Assembly: GCF_036320965.1 (NCBI RefSeq)
Contig: NC_092225.1
Coordinates: forward strand, 38,903,669-38,967,668
From: Panulirus ornatus
Lineage: Eukaryota; Arthropoda; Malacostraca; Decapoda; Palinuridae
Direction of reading: 5' to 3'
Length of the DNA stretch: 64,000 nucleotides
The translations under genes were made by a program, and so were the position numbers. Below, in pieces: positions 1-17,699 of the stretch. The first letter of the stretch is position 1, and every line of letters starts with the position of its first letter. The notes under the pieces were generated by a model. It saw only the letters and a program-made list of their open reading frames with translations. It searched no databases and was not told the DNA's origin.

Positions 1-805
<805 letters not shown>

Positions 806-1274
806 TTTTTTTTTTTTCTTTGTCGCTGTCTCCCGCGTTTGCGAGGTAGCGCAAGGAAACAGACGAAAGAAATGGCCCAACCCACCCCCATACACATGTA
901 TATACATACGTCCACACACGCAAATATACATACCTACACAGCTTTCCATGGTTTACCCCAGACGCTTCACATGCCCCGATTCAATCCACTGACAGCACGT
1001 CAACCCCGGTATACCACATCACTCCAATTCAATCTATTCCTTGCCCTCCTTTCACCCTCCTGCATGTTCAGGCCCTGATCACACAAAATCTTTTTCACTC
1101 CATCTTTTCACCTCCAATTTGGTCTCCCTATTCTCCTCGTTCCCTCCACCTCCGACATATATATCCTCTTGGTCAATCTTTCCTCACTCATTCTCTCCAT
1201 GTGCCCAAACCATTTCAAAACACCCTCTTCTGCTCTCTCAACCACGCTCTTTTTATTTCCAAACATCTCTCTTA
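806..1274 (-). mobile_element. RTE-A fragment, C-terminus and 3' UTR
   Basis: On the minus strand this is the last ~90 codons of the RTE protein, with the GRP.WRWKDGVKK-like C-terminal motif, a TGA at 1002-1000, the short 3' UTR, the tail box TCGCAAACGCGGGAGACAGC and an A-run next to (TA)n. It is 5'-truncated at 1274, where a short TA tract joins it to another short element. Confidence 0.85.
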
Positions 1275-1286
1275 TATATATATATA

Positions 1287-1544
1287 TTTTTTTTTCTTTC
1301 TTTCTTTTATACTATTGGCCATTTCCCGCGTCAGCGAGGTAGCGTTAAGAACAGAAGACTGGGCCTCTGAGGAAACATCCTCATCCAGCCCCCTTCTCTG
1401 TTCCTTCCTTTGAAAAAAAAAAAAAATAAAAATGAAAAGAGAGTGTAGGATTTCCAGCCCCCCGCCCCCTCCCCTTTTAGTCGCCTTCTACGACACGCAG
1501 GGAATACGTGGGAAGTATTCTTTCTCCCCCTATCCCCAGGGAAA
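1287..1544 (-). mobile_element. Short RTE-derived (SINE-like) element, copy 2
   Basis: Complete copy in minus orientation, from CCCTGGGGATAGGGG near 1544 to the tail box near 1325 and a T-rich (sense A-rich) end. TA tracts flank both ends. Single-base differences from copy 1 (GTCAGCGAGG, GGACACGCAG) show an independent or diverged copy. Confidence 0.8.
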
Positions 1545-1553
1545 ATATATATG

Positions 1554-1636
<83 letters not shown>
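1545..1636. repeat. (TA)n microsatellite
   Basis: TA array between short element copy 2 and a 5'-truncated RTE copy. The RTE begins abruptly at AAATTTTAGGGAG inside its coding region. Confidence 0.97.
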
Positions 1637-1640
<4 letters not shown>

Positions 1641-3547
1641 TTTAGGGAGAATAAAAAGATGTTCTGGAAGGAGGTAAATAAAGTGCGTAAGACAAGGGAG
1701 TAAATGGGAACTTCAGTGAATGGCGCAAATGGGTAGGTGATAACAAGTATTGGTGATATGAGACGGAGATGGAGTGAGTATTTTGAAGGTTTGTTGAATG
1801 TGTTTGATGATAGAGTGGCAGATATAGGGTGTTTTCGTCGAGGTGGTGTGCAAAGTGAGAGGGTTAGGGAAAATGATTTGGTAAACAGAGAAGAGGTAGG
1901 AAAAGCTTTGCGGAAGATGAAAGCCGGCAAGGCAAAAGGTTTGGATGGTATTGCAGTGGAATTTATTAAAAAGGGGTGACTCTATTATTGACTGGTTGGT
2001 AAGGTTATTTAATGTATGTATGACTCATGGTGAGGTGCCTGAGGATTGGCGGAATGCGTGCATAATGCCATTGTACAAAGGCAAAGGGGATAAGAGTGAG
2101 TGCACAAATTAGAGAGGTATAAGTTTGTTGAGTATTCCTGGTAAATTATATGGGAGGGTATTGATTCAGAGGGTGAAGGCATGTACAGAGCATCAGATTG
2201 GGGAAGAGCAGTGTTGTTTGTGAAGTGGTAGAGGATGTGTGGATCATGTGTTTGCTTTGAAGAATGTATGTGAGAAATACTTAGAAGAGCAAATGGATTT
2301 GTATGCAGCATTTATGGATCTGGAGAAGGCATATGATAGAGTTGATAGAGATGCTCTGTGGAAGGTATCAAGAATATATGGTGTGGGAGGCAAGTTGTTA
2401 GAAGCAGGGAAAAGTTTTTATCGAGGATGTAAGGCATGTGTACGTGTAGGAAGAGAGGAAAGTGATTGGTTCTCAGCGAATGTAGGTTTGCGGTAGGGGT
2501 GTGTGATGTCTCCATGGTTGTTTAATTTGTTTATGGATGGGGTTGTTAGGGAGGTAAATGCAAGAGTTTTGGAAAGAGTGGCAAGTATGAAGTCTGTTGG
2601 GGATGAGAGAGCTTGGGAAGTGAGTTAGTTGTTGTTCGCTGATGATACAGCGCTAGTGGCTGATTCATGTGAGAAACTGCAGAAGCTGGTGACTGAGTTT
2701 GGTAAAGTGTGTGAAAGAAGAAAGTTAAGAATAAATGTGAATAAGAGCAAGGTAATTAGGTACAGTAGGGTCGAGGGTCAAGTCAATTGGGAGGTAAGTT
2801 TGAATGGAGAAAAACTGGAGGAAGTAAAGTGTTTTAGATATCTGGGAGTGGATCTGGCAGCGGATGGAACCATGGAAGTGGAAGTGGATCATAGGGTGGG
2901 GGAGGGGGCAAAAATCCTGGGAGCCTTGAAGAATGTGTGGAAGTCTAGAACATTATCTCGGAAAGCAGAAATGGGTATGTTTGAAGGAATAGTGGTTCCA
3001 ACAATGTTGTATGGTTGCGAGGCGTGGGCTATGGATAGAGTTGTGCGCAGGAAGATGGATGTGCGGGAAATGAGATGTTTGAAGACAATGTGTGGTGGGA
3101 GGTGGTTTGATCGAGTAAGTAACGTATGGGTAAGAGAGATGTGTGGAAATAAAATGATCGTGGTTGAGAGGGCAGAGGAGGGTGTTTTGAAATGGTTTGG
3201 GCACATGGAGAGAATGAGTGAGGAAAGATTGACCAAGAGGATATATGTGACGGAGGTGGAGGGAACTAGGAGAAGTGGGAGACGAAATTGAAGGTGGAAA
3301 GATGGAGTGAAAAAGATTTTGTGTGATCGGGGCCTGAACATGCAGGAGGGTGAAAGGAGGGCAAGGAATAGAGTGAATTGGATCGATGTGGTATACCTGG
3401 GTTGACCCGCTGTCAGTGGATTGAATCAGGGCATGTGAAGCGTCTGGTGTAAACCATGGAAAGCTGTGTAGTTATGTATATTTGCGTGTGAGGACGTATG
3501 TATATATTGTGTATTGGGGTGGGCTGTGCCATTTCTTTCGTCTGTTT
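1637..3547 (+). mobile_element. RTE-A copy, 5'-truncated, RT to 3' UTR (decayed)
   Basis: Starts in the EN-RT linker and runs through the RT to the TGA at 3403-3405 and part of the 3' UTR. RT blocks are recognisable (MDLEKAYDRVDRDALW near 2313, FADDTALVADS near 2635, YLGVDLAADG near 2840). The frame is broken by several nonsense codons: TGA at 1977, TAG near 2110 and 2494, and TAG near 2626 just before the FADD box. The tail stops at CGTCTGTTT, where an inverted RTE fragment is joined. No active protein is expected. Confidence 0.9.
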
Positions 3548-3930
3548 TACATTCACTGAGAACCAATCAATTTCCTCTCCTCCTACACGTACACATGCCT
3601 TACATCCTCGATAAAAACTTTTCACTGCTTCTAGCAACTTACCTCCAACACCATATATTCTTAATACCTTCCACAGACCATCTCTATCAACTCTATTATA
3701 TGCCTTCTCCAGATCCATAAATGCTACATACAAACCCATTTGCTTTTCTAAGTATTTCTCACATACATTCTTCAAAGGAAACACCTGATCCACACATCCT
3801 CTACCACTTCTGAAACCACACTGCTCTTCCCCAATCTGATGCTCTGTACATGCCTTCACCCTCTCAATCAATACCCTCCCATATAATTTACCAGGAATAC
3901 TCAACAAACTTATACCTTTGTAATTTGAGC
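3548..3930 (-). mobile_element. RTE-A internal RT fragment, inverted
   Basis: Minus-strand RT palm region, from the SNYRGISLLSIPGKLYGRV block (near 3920) to the GREE.DWFSVNV block (near 3550). It is joined tail-to-internal with the preceding plus-strand copy at 3547/3548 and ends sharply at 3930, where sequence shared with the GOT1 3' flank begins. Both ends are truncated. Confidence 0.85.
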
Positions 3931-4135
3931 AAAAAATGTAGCTTAGACATTGAAGCTTATTGATACAGTGGTTAAATTGATGAGAACTACTATTGACGTT
4001 TGTGTAAATAAATTATACATTTCCCTTTTCCAAAGCCAGAGGTTGAACCATTATGTGACATTTATTTTCTCATTTCATTACAAGCTAGAAGTTTCAGTTT
4101 TCTAAATTATGTCTTACTTTTTTCATATGTATATA
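3931..4135 (+). repeat. Copy of the GOT1 downstream segment
   Basis: From AAAATGTAGCTTAGACATTG to TTTCATATGTATATATATG this matches 7675-7885, next to the GOT1-like last exon, with about one difference per 15-20 bases and a few indels. It retains an AATAAA-like hexamer near 4010 that the 7.7 kb copy lacks. It is either a dispersed repeat or a duplicated piece of the GOT1 3' flank. Confidence 0.75.
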
Positions 4136-5313
<1,178 letters not shown>

Positions 5314-5389
<76 letters not shown>

Positions 5390-5390
5390 G
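5314..5390. repeat. (TA)n microsatellite
   Basis: TA array ending in CATATGTAT just before the 5' terminus (TTATCCCTGGGG) of an RTE-A copy. Confidence 0.96.
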
Positions 5391-5392
5391 TA

Positions 5393-7211
5393 TTATCCCT
5401 GGGGATAGGGGTGAAAGAATACTTCCCACGCATTCCTTGCGTGTCGTAGAAGGCGACTAGAGGGGACGGTAGCGGGGGGCCAGAAATCCTCCCATCCTTG
5501 TATTTTTTAACTTTCTAAAATGTGAAACAGAAGAAGGAGTCACGCGGGGAGTGCTCATCCTCCTCGAAGGCTCAGACTTGGGTGTCTAAATATGTGTGGA
5601 TGTAACCAAGATGTGAAAAAAGGAGATATAGGTAGTATATTTGAGGAAAGGAACCTGGATGTTTTGGCTCTGAGTGAAACGAAGCTCAAGGGTAAAGGGG
5701 AAGAGTGGTTTGGGAATGTCTTGGGAGTAAAGTCAGGGGTTAGTGAGAGGACAAGAGCAAGGGAAGGAGTAGGGGAAGGAGTAGCAGTACTCCTGAAACA
5801 GGAGTTGTGGGAGTATGTGATAGAATGAAAGAAAGTAAATTCTCGATTAATATGGGTAAAACTGAAAGTTGATGGAGAGAGATGCGTGATTATTGGTGCA
5901 TATGCACCTGGGCATGAGAAGAAAGATCATGAGAGGCAAGTGTTTTGGGAGCAGCTGAATGAGTGTGTTAGTGGTTTTGATACACGAGACCGGGTTATAC
6001 TGATGGGTGATTTGAATGCAAAGGTGAGTAATGTGGCAGTTGAGGGAATAATTGGTATACATGGGGTGTTCATTGTTATAAATGGAAATGGTGAAGAGCT
6101 TGTAGATTTATGTGCTGAAAAAGGACTGGTGATTGGGAATACCTGGTTTAAAAAGCGATATATACATAAGTATACGTATGCAAGTAGGAGAGATGGCCAG
6201 AGAGCGTTATTGGATTACGTGTTAATTGACAGGCGCGCGAAAGAGACTTTTGGATGTTAATGTGCTGAGAGGTGCAACTGGAGGGATGTCTGATCATTAT
6301 CTTGTGGAGGGTAAGGTGAAGATTTGTATGGGTTTTCAGAAAAGAGTGTATGTTGGTGTGAAGAGGGTGGTGAGAGTAAGTGACCTTGGGAGGGAGACTT
6401 GTGTGAGGAAGTACCAGGAGAGACTGAGTACAGAATGGAAAAAGGTGAGAACAATGGAAGTAAGGGGAGTGTGGGAGGAATGGGATGTATTTAGGGAATC
6501 AGTGATGGATTGCGCAAAAGATGCTTGTGGCATGAGAAGAGTGGGAGGTGGGTTCATTAGAAAGGGTAGTGAGTGGTGGGATGAAGAAGTAAGATTATTA
6601 GTGAAAGAGAAGAGAGAGGCATTTGTACGAATTTTGCTGGGAAAAAATGCAATTGAGTGGGAGATGTATAAAAGAAAGAGACAGGAGGTCAAGAGAAAGG
6701 TGCAAGAGGTGAAAAAGAGGGCAAATGAGAGTTGGGGTGAGAGAGTATCATTAAATTTTAGGGAGAATAAAAAGATGTTCTAGAAGGAGGTAAATAAAGT
6801 GCGTAAGACAAGGGAGCAAATGGGAACTTCAGTGAAGGGCGCAAATGGGAAGGTGATAACAAGTAGTGGTGATGTGAGAAGGAGTTGGAGTGAGTGTTTT
6901 GAAGGTTTGTTGAATGTGTTTGATGAAAGAGTGGCAGATATAGGGTGTTTTGGTCGAGGTGATGTGCAAAATTAGAGGGTTAGGGAAAATGATTTGGTAA
7001 ACAGAGAAGAGGTAGTAAAAGCTTTGCGGAAGATGAAAGCCGGCAAGGCAGCAGGTTTGGATGGTATTGCAGTGGAATTTATTAAAAAAGGGGGTGACTG
7101 TATTGTTGACTGGTTGGTAAGGTTATTTAATGTATGTATGACTCATGGTGAGGTGCCTGAGGATTGGCGGAATGCGTGTGCCGCACGTGTGCGGCACGAT
7201 AAGAGTGAGTG

Positions 7212-7215
<4 letters not shown>
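5393..7215 (+). mobile_element. RTE-A copy with 5' UTR, 3'-truncated
   Basis: Has the 5' terminus CCCTGGGGATAGGGG and a ~125 bp 5' UTR. The start codon at 5520 is followed at once by TGA (GGA to TGA), so the frame is dead from codon 2. EN blocks are visible ([15 protein letters not shown] near 5668, [11 protein letters not shown] near 5895, GDLNAKV near 6006, SDHYLVE near 6290), then the linker and the start of the RT ([17 protein letters not shown] near 7045). A palindrome replaces part of the RT at 7178-7197, and the copy ends at 7215 in a short TA tract, so FADD and the 3' end are missing. Confidence 0.9.
7178..7197. repeat. Perfect 9-bp inverted repeat replacing RT coding sequence
   Basis: GTGCCGCAC, a 2-base spacer and GTGCGGCAC form a perfect palindromic hairpin. 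In every other RTE copy this place holds GCATAGTGCCATTGTACAAAGGCAAAGGG-like coding sequence. The palindrome probably arose during a break repair or template switch that deleted coding sequence (inference). Confidence 0.85.
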
Positions 7216-7448
<233 letters not shown>

Positions 7449-7957
7449 GGAAGAAAAGTCACTAGAAGTTTGTATGAAAGATAGATGAGCTTCATTATTT
7501 TTGAAGAAGGTTCAATGCTGCAAGAAGTTGGTACATTAAGTACAGGAAAATATGAAAATTAGTTTTTTTATGTAGTTTTATCTCCATTTAAAGTTGGTCA
7601 CACGCTTACTGGAACTAGACTGTAGACTAAAAGTTTTTGGAGAAAATGAAATTAGAGAATTGGAGAAATTGGAGAAAAATGTAGCTTAGACATTGAAGCT
7701 TATTGATACAGTGGTTAAATTGATGAGAACTGCCATTGACGTTTGTGTAAATGAATTATACATTTCCTTATTTCCATAGCCAGAGGTTGAACCATCATGT
7801 GACATTCTCTTTTTCCTTCATTTCAAACTAGAAGTTTCAGTTTTCTAAATTGTTTCTTACATTTCTCATATGTATATATATGTATGTGTGTGTGTGTGTA
7901 TATGTGCGTATGTATGTGTATGTGTGTGTATGTGTATATGTATATATATATGTATAT
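7449..7957 (+). other. GOT1 3' UTR/downstream flank with shared segment and (TG)n
   Basis: 7449-7675 is A/T-rich sequence seen only once here and probably 3' UTR. From about 7676 (AAAAATGTAGCTTAGAC) to 7868 the sequence recurs at 3931-4135, and its last ~55 bp recur inverted at 23131-23190. 7869-7957 is a (TG)n/(TA)n compound repeat that leads directly into an RTE 5' end. No clear AATAAA is seen; the equivalent position reads AAATGAATT. Confidence 0.7.
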
Positions 7958-11932
<3,975 letters not shown>

Positions 11933-13230
11933 ATGCAAATGCGTAATGCGCCTTAGGAATATAGTCTGCAATGATGATAATTTAACTCTGTCGTGTTGAG
12001 ATGAGTAATAATTGATATATGAGCATACATTGATTTGTTTTTTGTTTATAAACTTAATTTTGTCTCCTTGCCTATGGATCATGCAATCTAAAACTGTTAA
12101 CATACAATTATTTTCATTTTCTATAATCAGTTTCATGGAAAGTAATAAATTGTTAAGTATTTTCATTTGTTGGCCAAACACAAAGAACATCATCTACATA
12201 CCTAAACCAAATTGCATTAGAAGTTAAGATATCCTCTACTGATTTTGTTTAAAAAAAAAAAAACTATGTAAAGATTACTTAGTACAGGTGATATAGAGTT
12301 ACCCATTACCGTACCAAATTTTTGAGCATAATAATCTTCATTGTATTGAAATACACAGTCTTTTATACATAATTTTATCAGTTCAATGAAAACACACTTT
12401 GAAACAGGTAAATGAATAACATTCAAGATATCAAGTAAATATTCTAAAAGGTCATCAACTGGAACTTTAGTTAAAAGTGAGGAAACATCAAAGCTAACTA
12501 GTTTGAAATAAAAACTAACATTTTTATTGTTTAGCTTGTTGATTAGATATACATTATTCATGATAGAATTTGATACCTTACCTACTAAAGGGCTTCATAA
12601 AGAAACTAACCATTTTGACAATCTATATGTGATGGAGCCCACTGAGCTCACTATAGGTCTTGCGGGAAAGTTCTGTTTATGTGTTTTGCTAAGTCCATAC
12701 ATATATGGCAATGAAAGGGACAAAGATGACAAACTTTTGATTAGAGAACTATTACCTTTCAACAACAACTTCATTTCTTTTTCGAAATGGGAATTGACTG
12801 CTTCTAAGGGATTTTTACTAAGTTTCAAACATGTTGTGTCATCATTTAAAAGATCATACATTTTAGATAAATGGTTACTTTTGTCTAAAATCACAACAAT
12901 GTAAACCTTATGTGCTTTAGTGATATGTATAGCCTTGTCTTTTTTTAAGGTGTTAATAGCTCTTATATATCTTTTGGGGAAATTAGGCTCCACATGTTTT
13001 GACAAACTGGCATACACTAAACCCTTACAGACATTAATCTCACCATTACTTAAATTACTGTATTTCTAAATTACAAAAAGACTGTGACATCAACACAGCT
13101 GGCTTCCCTGATAGAGCACACAAAACATAACTCTAGCATAATGCACACAAGAAATCTTTATCTAGTTTTTTTATTAGACAGGTTTATCACTAAAGAAGGG
13201 TTTCTGATAAACAAGTCAAATAATATGGAA
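11933..13230 (-). mobile_element. Penelope-like element (PLE), RT portion, decayed
   Basis: Minus-strand RT of the PLE group, a telomerase-related retroelement class usually carrying a C-terminal GIY-YIG endonuclease. Recognisable blocks in order are PYMYGLSKTHKQNFPARPIV (near 12690), SSVGSITYRLSKWL, SFDVSSLLTKVPVDDLLEYL (near 12470), FGTVMGNSISPVLSNLY (near 12310), the catalytic WFRYVDDVLCVW (YVDD at 12200-12189), LDCMIHR (near 12080) and YYSSQHDRVKLSSLQTIFLR (near 11970). At least two frameshifts separate open pieces 13017-12595, 12561-12217 and 12193-11933. The endonuclease is cut off at 11933. Sequence from 13018 to 13230 is A/T-rich and probably the 5' part of the same element. Confidence 0.85.
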
Positions 13231-15773
13231 GTTAGAGAGATGGAAAGAGAGCGTTATTGCATTACGTGTTAATTGATAGGCACGCGAAAGAGAGACTTTT
13301 GGATGTTAATGTGCTGAGAGGTGCAACTTGAAGATATGTCTGATCAATATAATCGTGGAGGCGAAGGTAAAGACATGTAGAGGATTTCAGAAGGGAAGAG
13401 AGAATGTTGGGGTGAAGAGAGTGGTGAGAGTAAGTGAGCTTGGGAAGTAAACTTGTGTGAGGAAGTACCAGGAGAGACTGAGTAGAGAATGGAAAAAGGT
13501 GAGAACAAAGGACGTAAGGGAAGTGGGTGCGGAATGTGACGTATTTAGGGAAGAAGTGATGGCTTGCGCAAGACATGTTTTTGGCATGAGAAGCGTGGGA
13601 GGTGGGCAGATTAGAAAGGTTAATGAGTGGATGTGATGAATAAGTAAGATTAATAGAGAAAGTGAAGACAGAGGCATTTACACGAATTTTGCAGTGAAAT
13701 AATGCAAATGACTGGGAAATGTGTAAAAGAAAGAAGTAAGAGGTCAAGAGAAAGGTTCAAGGCGTAACAAAGAATGCAAAAAGAGTTGGGGTGAGAGGGG
13801 ATCATTAAATTTCAGAGAGAATAAAAAGATGTTTTGGAAGGAATTTAGATAAAGTGCGTAAGACAAGGGAACATATGGGAACATCAGTGAAGGGGGCTAA
13901 TGGGGAAGTGATAACAAGTAATGGTGATGTGAGGAGATGGAATTTGTATTTTGAAGATTTCTTGAATATGTTTGATGATAGAGTGGCAGATATAGGGTAT
14001 TTTGGTCGAGGTGGTGGGCAAAGTGAGAGGGTTAGGGAGAATGATTAGCTAAACAGAGAAAAGGTAATAAAAGCTTGCGGAAGATGAAATCCAGCAAGGC
14101 AACGGGTTTGGGCGATATTGCAGTGGAATTTATTAAAAAAGGGGGGGGGGTAACTGTGTTGTTCACTGGTTGTAAGGTATCTACTGTATGTATGAGTAAT
14201 GTTGAGGTGCCTGAGGATTGGCGGAATGCGTGCATAGTGCCATTGTACAAATGCAAAGGGGATAAAAGTGACTGCTCAAATTACAAAGGTATAAGTTTGT
14301 TGAGTATTCCTGGGAAATTATATGGGAGGGTATTGATTGATAGGGTCAAGGCATGTACAGAGCATCAGATTCGAGGAGAGCAGTGTAGTTTCAGAAGTGG
14401 TAGAGTATATGTGGATAAGGTGTTTGCTTTGAAGAATGTATGTGAGAAATACTTACAAATGCAAATGGATTGTATGTAGCATTTGTGGATTTGAAGAAGG
14501 CATATGTTAGAGTTGACAGAGATTCTCTCTGGAAAATAAAAGAATATATGGAGTGGGAGGGAAGTTGTTAGAAGCAGTGAAAATATTTCATCATGGATGT
14601 AAAGCATGTGTACGTGTAGGAAGAGAGGAAAGTGATTGGTTCTCAGTGAATGTTGGTTTCCGACAGAGGTGCGTGATATCCCCATGGTTGTTTAATTTGT
14701 TTATGGATGGGGTTGTTAGGTAGGTGAATGCAAGAGTTTTGGAAAGAGGGGCAAGCATGCCATCTGTTGTGGATGAGAGAACTTGGGAAGTGAGTCATTT
14801 GTTGTTCGCTGATGATACGGCGTTGGTGGATGATTCGGGTGAGAAACTGCACAAGCTGGTGACTAAGTTGGTAAAGTGTGTGAAAGAAGAAAGCTGAGAG
14901 TAAATGTGAATAGGAACAAGGTTATTAGGTACAGTATGATTGAGGGACAAGTCACTTGGGAGGTAAGTTTGAATGGAGAAAAACTGGAGGACGAGAAGTG
15001 TTTTATATATCTGGAAGTGGATTTGGCAGCGGAAGGAACCATGGAAGCGGAAATGAATCATAGGTTGGGGGAGGGGGAGAAAGTTCTGGAAGCATTGAAA
15101 ACTGTGAAAGTGGAGCACGTTATGTTGGAAAGCAAAAATGGGTATGTTTGAAGAAATAGTGGTTCCAACAATGTTATATGATTGCGAGGCTTGGGCTATA
15201 GAGAGAGTTGTGCCAAGGAGGGTGGATGTGGTGGAAATGAGATGTTTGAGGACAATATGTGGTGTGAGGTGGTTTGATCGAGTAAGTAATGTAAGGGTAA
15301 GAGAGATGTGTGGTAATAAAAAGAGCGTGGTTGAGAGAGCAGAAGAGGCTGTTCTGAAATGATTTGGTCACATGGAGAGAATGAGTGAGGAAAGATTGAC
15401 CAAGAAGATATATGTGTCAGAGGGGAGGGAACGAGGAGAAGTGGGAGACCAAATTGGAGGTGGAAAGGTGGAGTGAAAAAGATTTTGAGTGATCGGGGCC
15501 TGAACATGCAGGAGGGTGAAAGGCGTGCAAGGAATAGAGTGAATTGGAACATTGTGATATACCGGGGTCGCCGTGCTGTCAATGGATTGAACTAGGTCAT
15601 GTGAAGCATCTGGGGTAAACCATGGAAAGCTCTGTAGGGTCTGGATGTGGATAGGGTACTGTAGTTTCGGTTTATCATACATGACAGCTAGAGATTGAGT
15701 GTGAACGAATGGGGCCTTTGTTGTCTTTTCCTAGAGCTACCTAGCGAACATGCGGGGGAGGTTGTTGTAATTT
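13231..15773 (+). mobile_element. RTE-B copy, 5'-truncated, heavily decayed
   Basis: Starts in EN near the LLDYVLIDRR block (GAGCGTTATTGCATTACGTG) and continues through the RT and C-terminus into the long-type 3' UTR (TCTGGATGTGGATAGGG, CAGCTAGAGATTGAGTG, CTTTTCCTAGAGCTACC). Substitutions, indels and stops are dense: the open stretches are only 60-135 codons (for example 14075-14479) and the normal stop TGA is lost (GGTCGCCGTG at 15566). It ends near 15773, where an inverted RTE fragment begins. Confidence 0.88.
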
Positions 15774-17478
15774 CACTATTCCTTCAAACATACCCATTTT
15801 TGCTTTCCGAGATAATGCTTTCGACTTCAACATATTCTTCAACGCTCCCAGAACTTTCGCCCCCTCTTGACCCTATGATTCACTTCCGCTTCCATGGTGG
15901 CATCCGCTGCTAAATCCACTCCTAGATATCTAAAACACTTCACTTCCTCATGTTTTTCTTCATTCAAACTTACCTCCCAATTGACTTGACCCTAAACCCT
16001 ACTATACCTAATAGCCTTGCTCTTATTCACATTTAGTGTCAGCTTTCTTCTTTCACACACTTTACCAAACTCAGTCACCAGCTTCTGCAGTTTCTCACAT
16101 GAATCAGCCACCAGCACCGTATCATCAGCGAACAACAACTGACTTACTTCCCAAGCTCTCTCATCCACCACAGACCGCATACTTGCCCCGCTTTCCAAAA
16201 CTCTTGCATTCACCTCCCTAACAACCCCATCCATAAAAGAAATTAAATAAGCATGGAGACATCAAACACCCCTGCCGCAAACCTACATTCACTGAGAACC
16301 AATCACTTTCCTCTCTTCCTACACGTACACATGCCTTACATCCTCGATGAAAACTTTTCACTGCTCCTAACAACTTGCCTCCCACAACATATATTCTTAA
16401 TACCTTCTACAGAGCATCTCTATCAACTCTATTATATGCTTTCTCCAGATCCATAAGTGCCATATACAAATCCATTTGCTTTTCTAAGTATTTCTCACAT
16501 ACATTCATCAAAGCAAACACCTGATCCACACATCCTCTACCACTTCTGAAACCACACTGCTCTTCCTCAATGTGATCCACTGTACATACCTTTACCCTCT
16601 CAGTCAATTCCCTCCCATTTAATTTACCAGGAATACTCAACAAACTTATACATCTGTAATTTGAGCACTCACCTTTGTCCCCTTTGTCTTTGTTCAATGG
16701 CACTATGCAAGCATTCCGCCAATCCTCAGGCACCTCACCATGAGTCATACATACATTGAATAATCTTACCAACCAGTTAACAGTATAGTTACCCCCTTTT
16801 TAATAAATTCCGTTGCAATACCATCCAAAGCTGCTGCCTTGCCGGATTCCATCTTCCTCAAAACTTTTACTACCTCTTCTCTGCACACCACCTCGACCAA
16901 AACACCCTATATCTGCAACTCTATCATCAAACACATTCAACAAACCTTCAAAATACTCACTACATCTCCTTCTCACATCACCACTAATTGTTTCAACTCC
17001 CCATTAGCCCCCTTCACTGAAGTTCCCATTTGTTCCCTTGTCTTACGCACCTTATTTACATCCTTCCAAAACATATTTTCATTTACCATAAAATCTATTA
17101 ATACTCTCTCACCCCAACTCTCATTTGCCCTCTTTATCATCTCTTGCACCTTTCTCTTGACCTCCTGCCTTTTTCTTTTATACATCTCCTAGTCATTTGC
17201 ATTATTTCCCTGCAAAAATCGTCGAAATGCCTCTCTCTTCTCTTTCACTAATAATCTTTCTTCTTCATCCCACCACTCACTACCCTTTCTAATCTTCCCA
17301 CCTCCCCCCTTTCTCATGCCACAAGCATCTTTTGCGTAAGCCATCACTGCTCTCCTAAATGCATCCCATTCCCATTCCCCTTACCTCCTTTGCTTTCACC
17401 TTTTTCCATTCTGTACTCAGTCTCTCCTGTTACTTCCTCACACAAGTCTCCTTCCCAAGCTCACTTACTCTTACTATT
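15774..17478 (-). mobile_element. RTE copy, linker to C-terminal region, inverted, decayed
   Basis: On the minus strand this covers the EN-RT linker (17478) through the RT to the LSRKAKMGMFEGI block (15780). RT motifs survive (FADDTVLVADS near 16120, MDLEKAYNRVDRDAL near 16430, GFRSGRGCVDQVFAL near 16530). It lacks EN and the 3' end. It abuts the RTE-B copy tail-to-inside at 15773/15774. Confidence 0.85.
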
Positions 17479-17484
17479 GTTTTT

Positions 17485-17618
17485 ACCCTGGGGATAGGGG
17501 AGAAAGAATACTTTCCACGCATTCCTCACTTGTCGTAGAAGGCGACTAAAGGGGACGGGAGCAGGGGGCTAGAAACCCTCCCTTCCTTGTATTTTAACCT
17601 TCTAATAGGGATACAGAA

Positions 17619-17620
<2 letters not shown>
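17485..17620 (+). mobile_element. RTE 5' UTR fragment
   Basis: Starts CCCTGGGGATAGGGG and runs about 135 bp to a decayed equivalent of the start codon (TAATAGGGATACAG for AAAATGGGAAACAG), where it breaks into (TA)n. It shows that the RTE 5' leader can exist alone between other pieces. Confidence 0.8.

Positions 17621-17699
<79 letters not shown>

Noticed and set aside
3931..4135. Pseudogene of GOT1
   Set aside because: Only downstream, non-coding sequence is shared; no GOT1 codons are present at this site.
12527..12904. 125-residue plus-strand frame
   Set aside because: Antisense to the Penelope-like RT, which is clearly on the minus strand.
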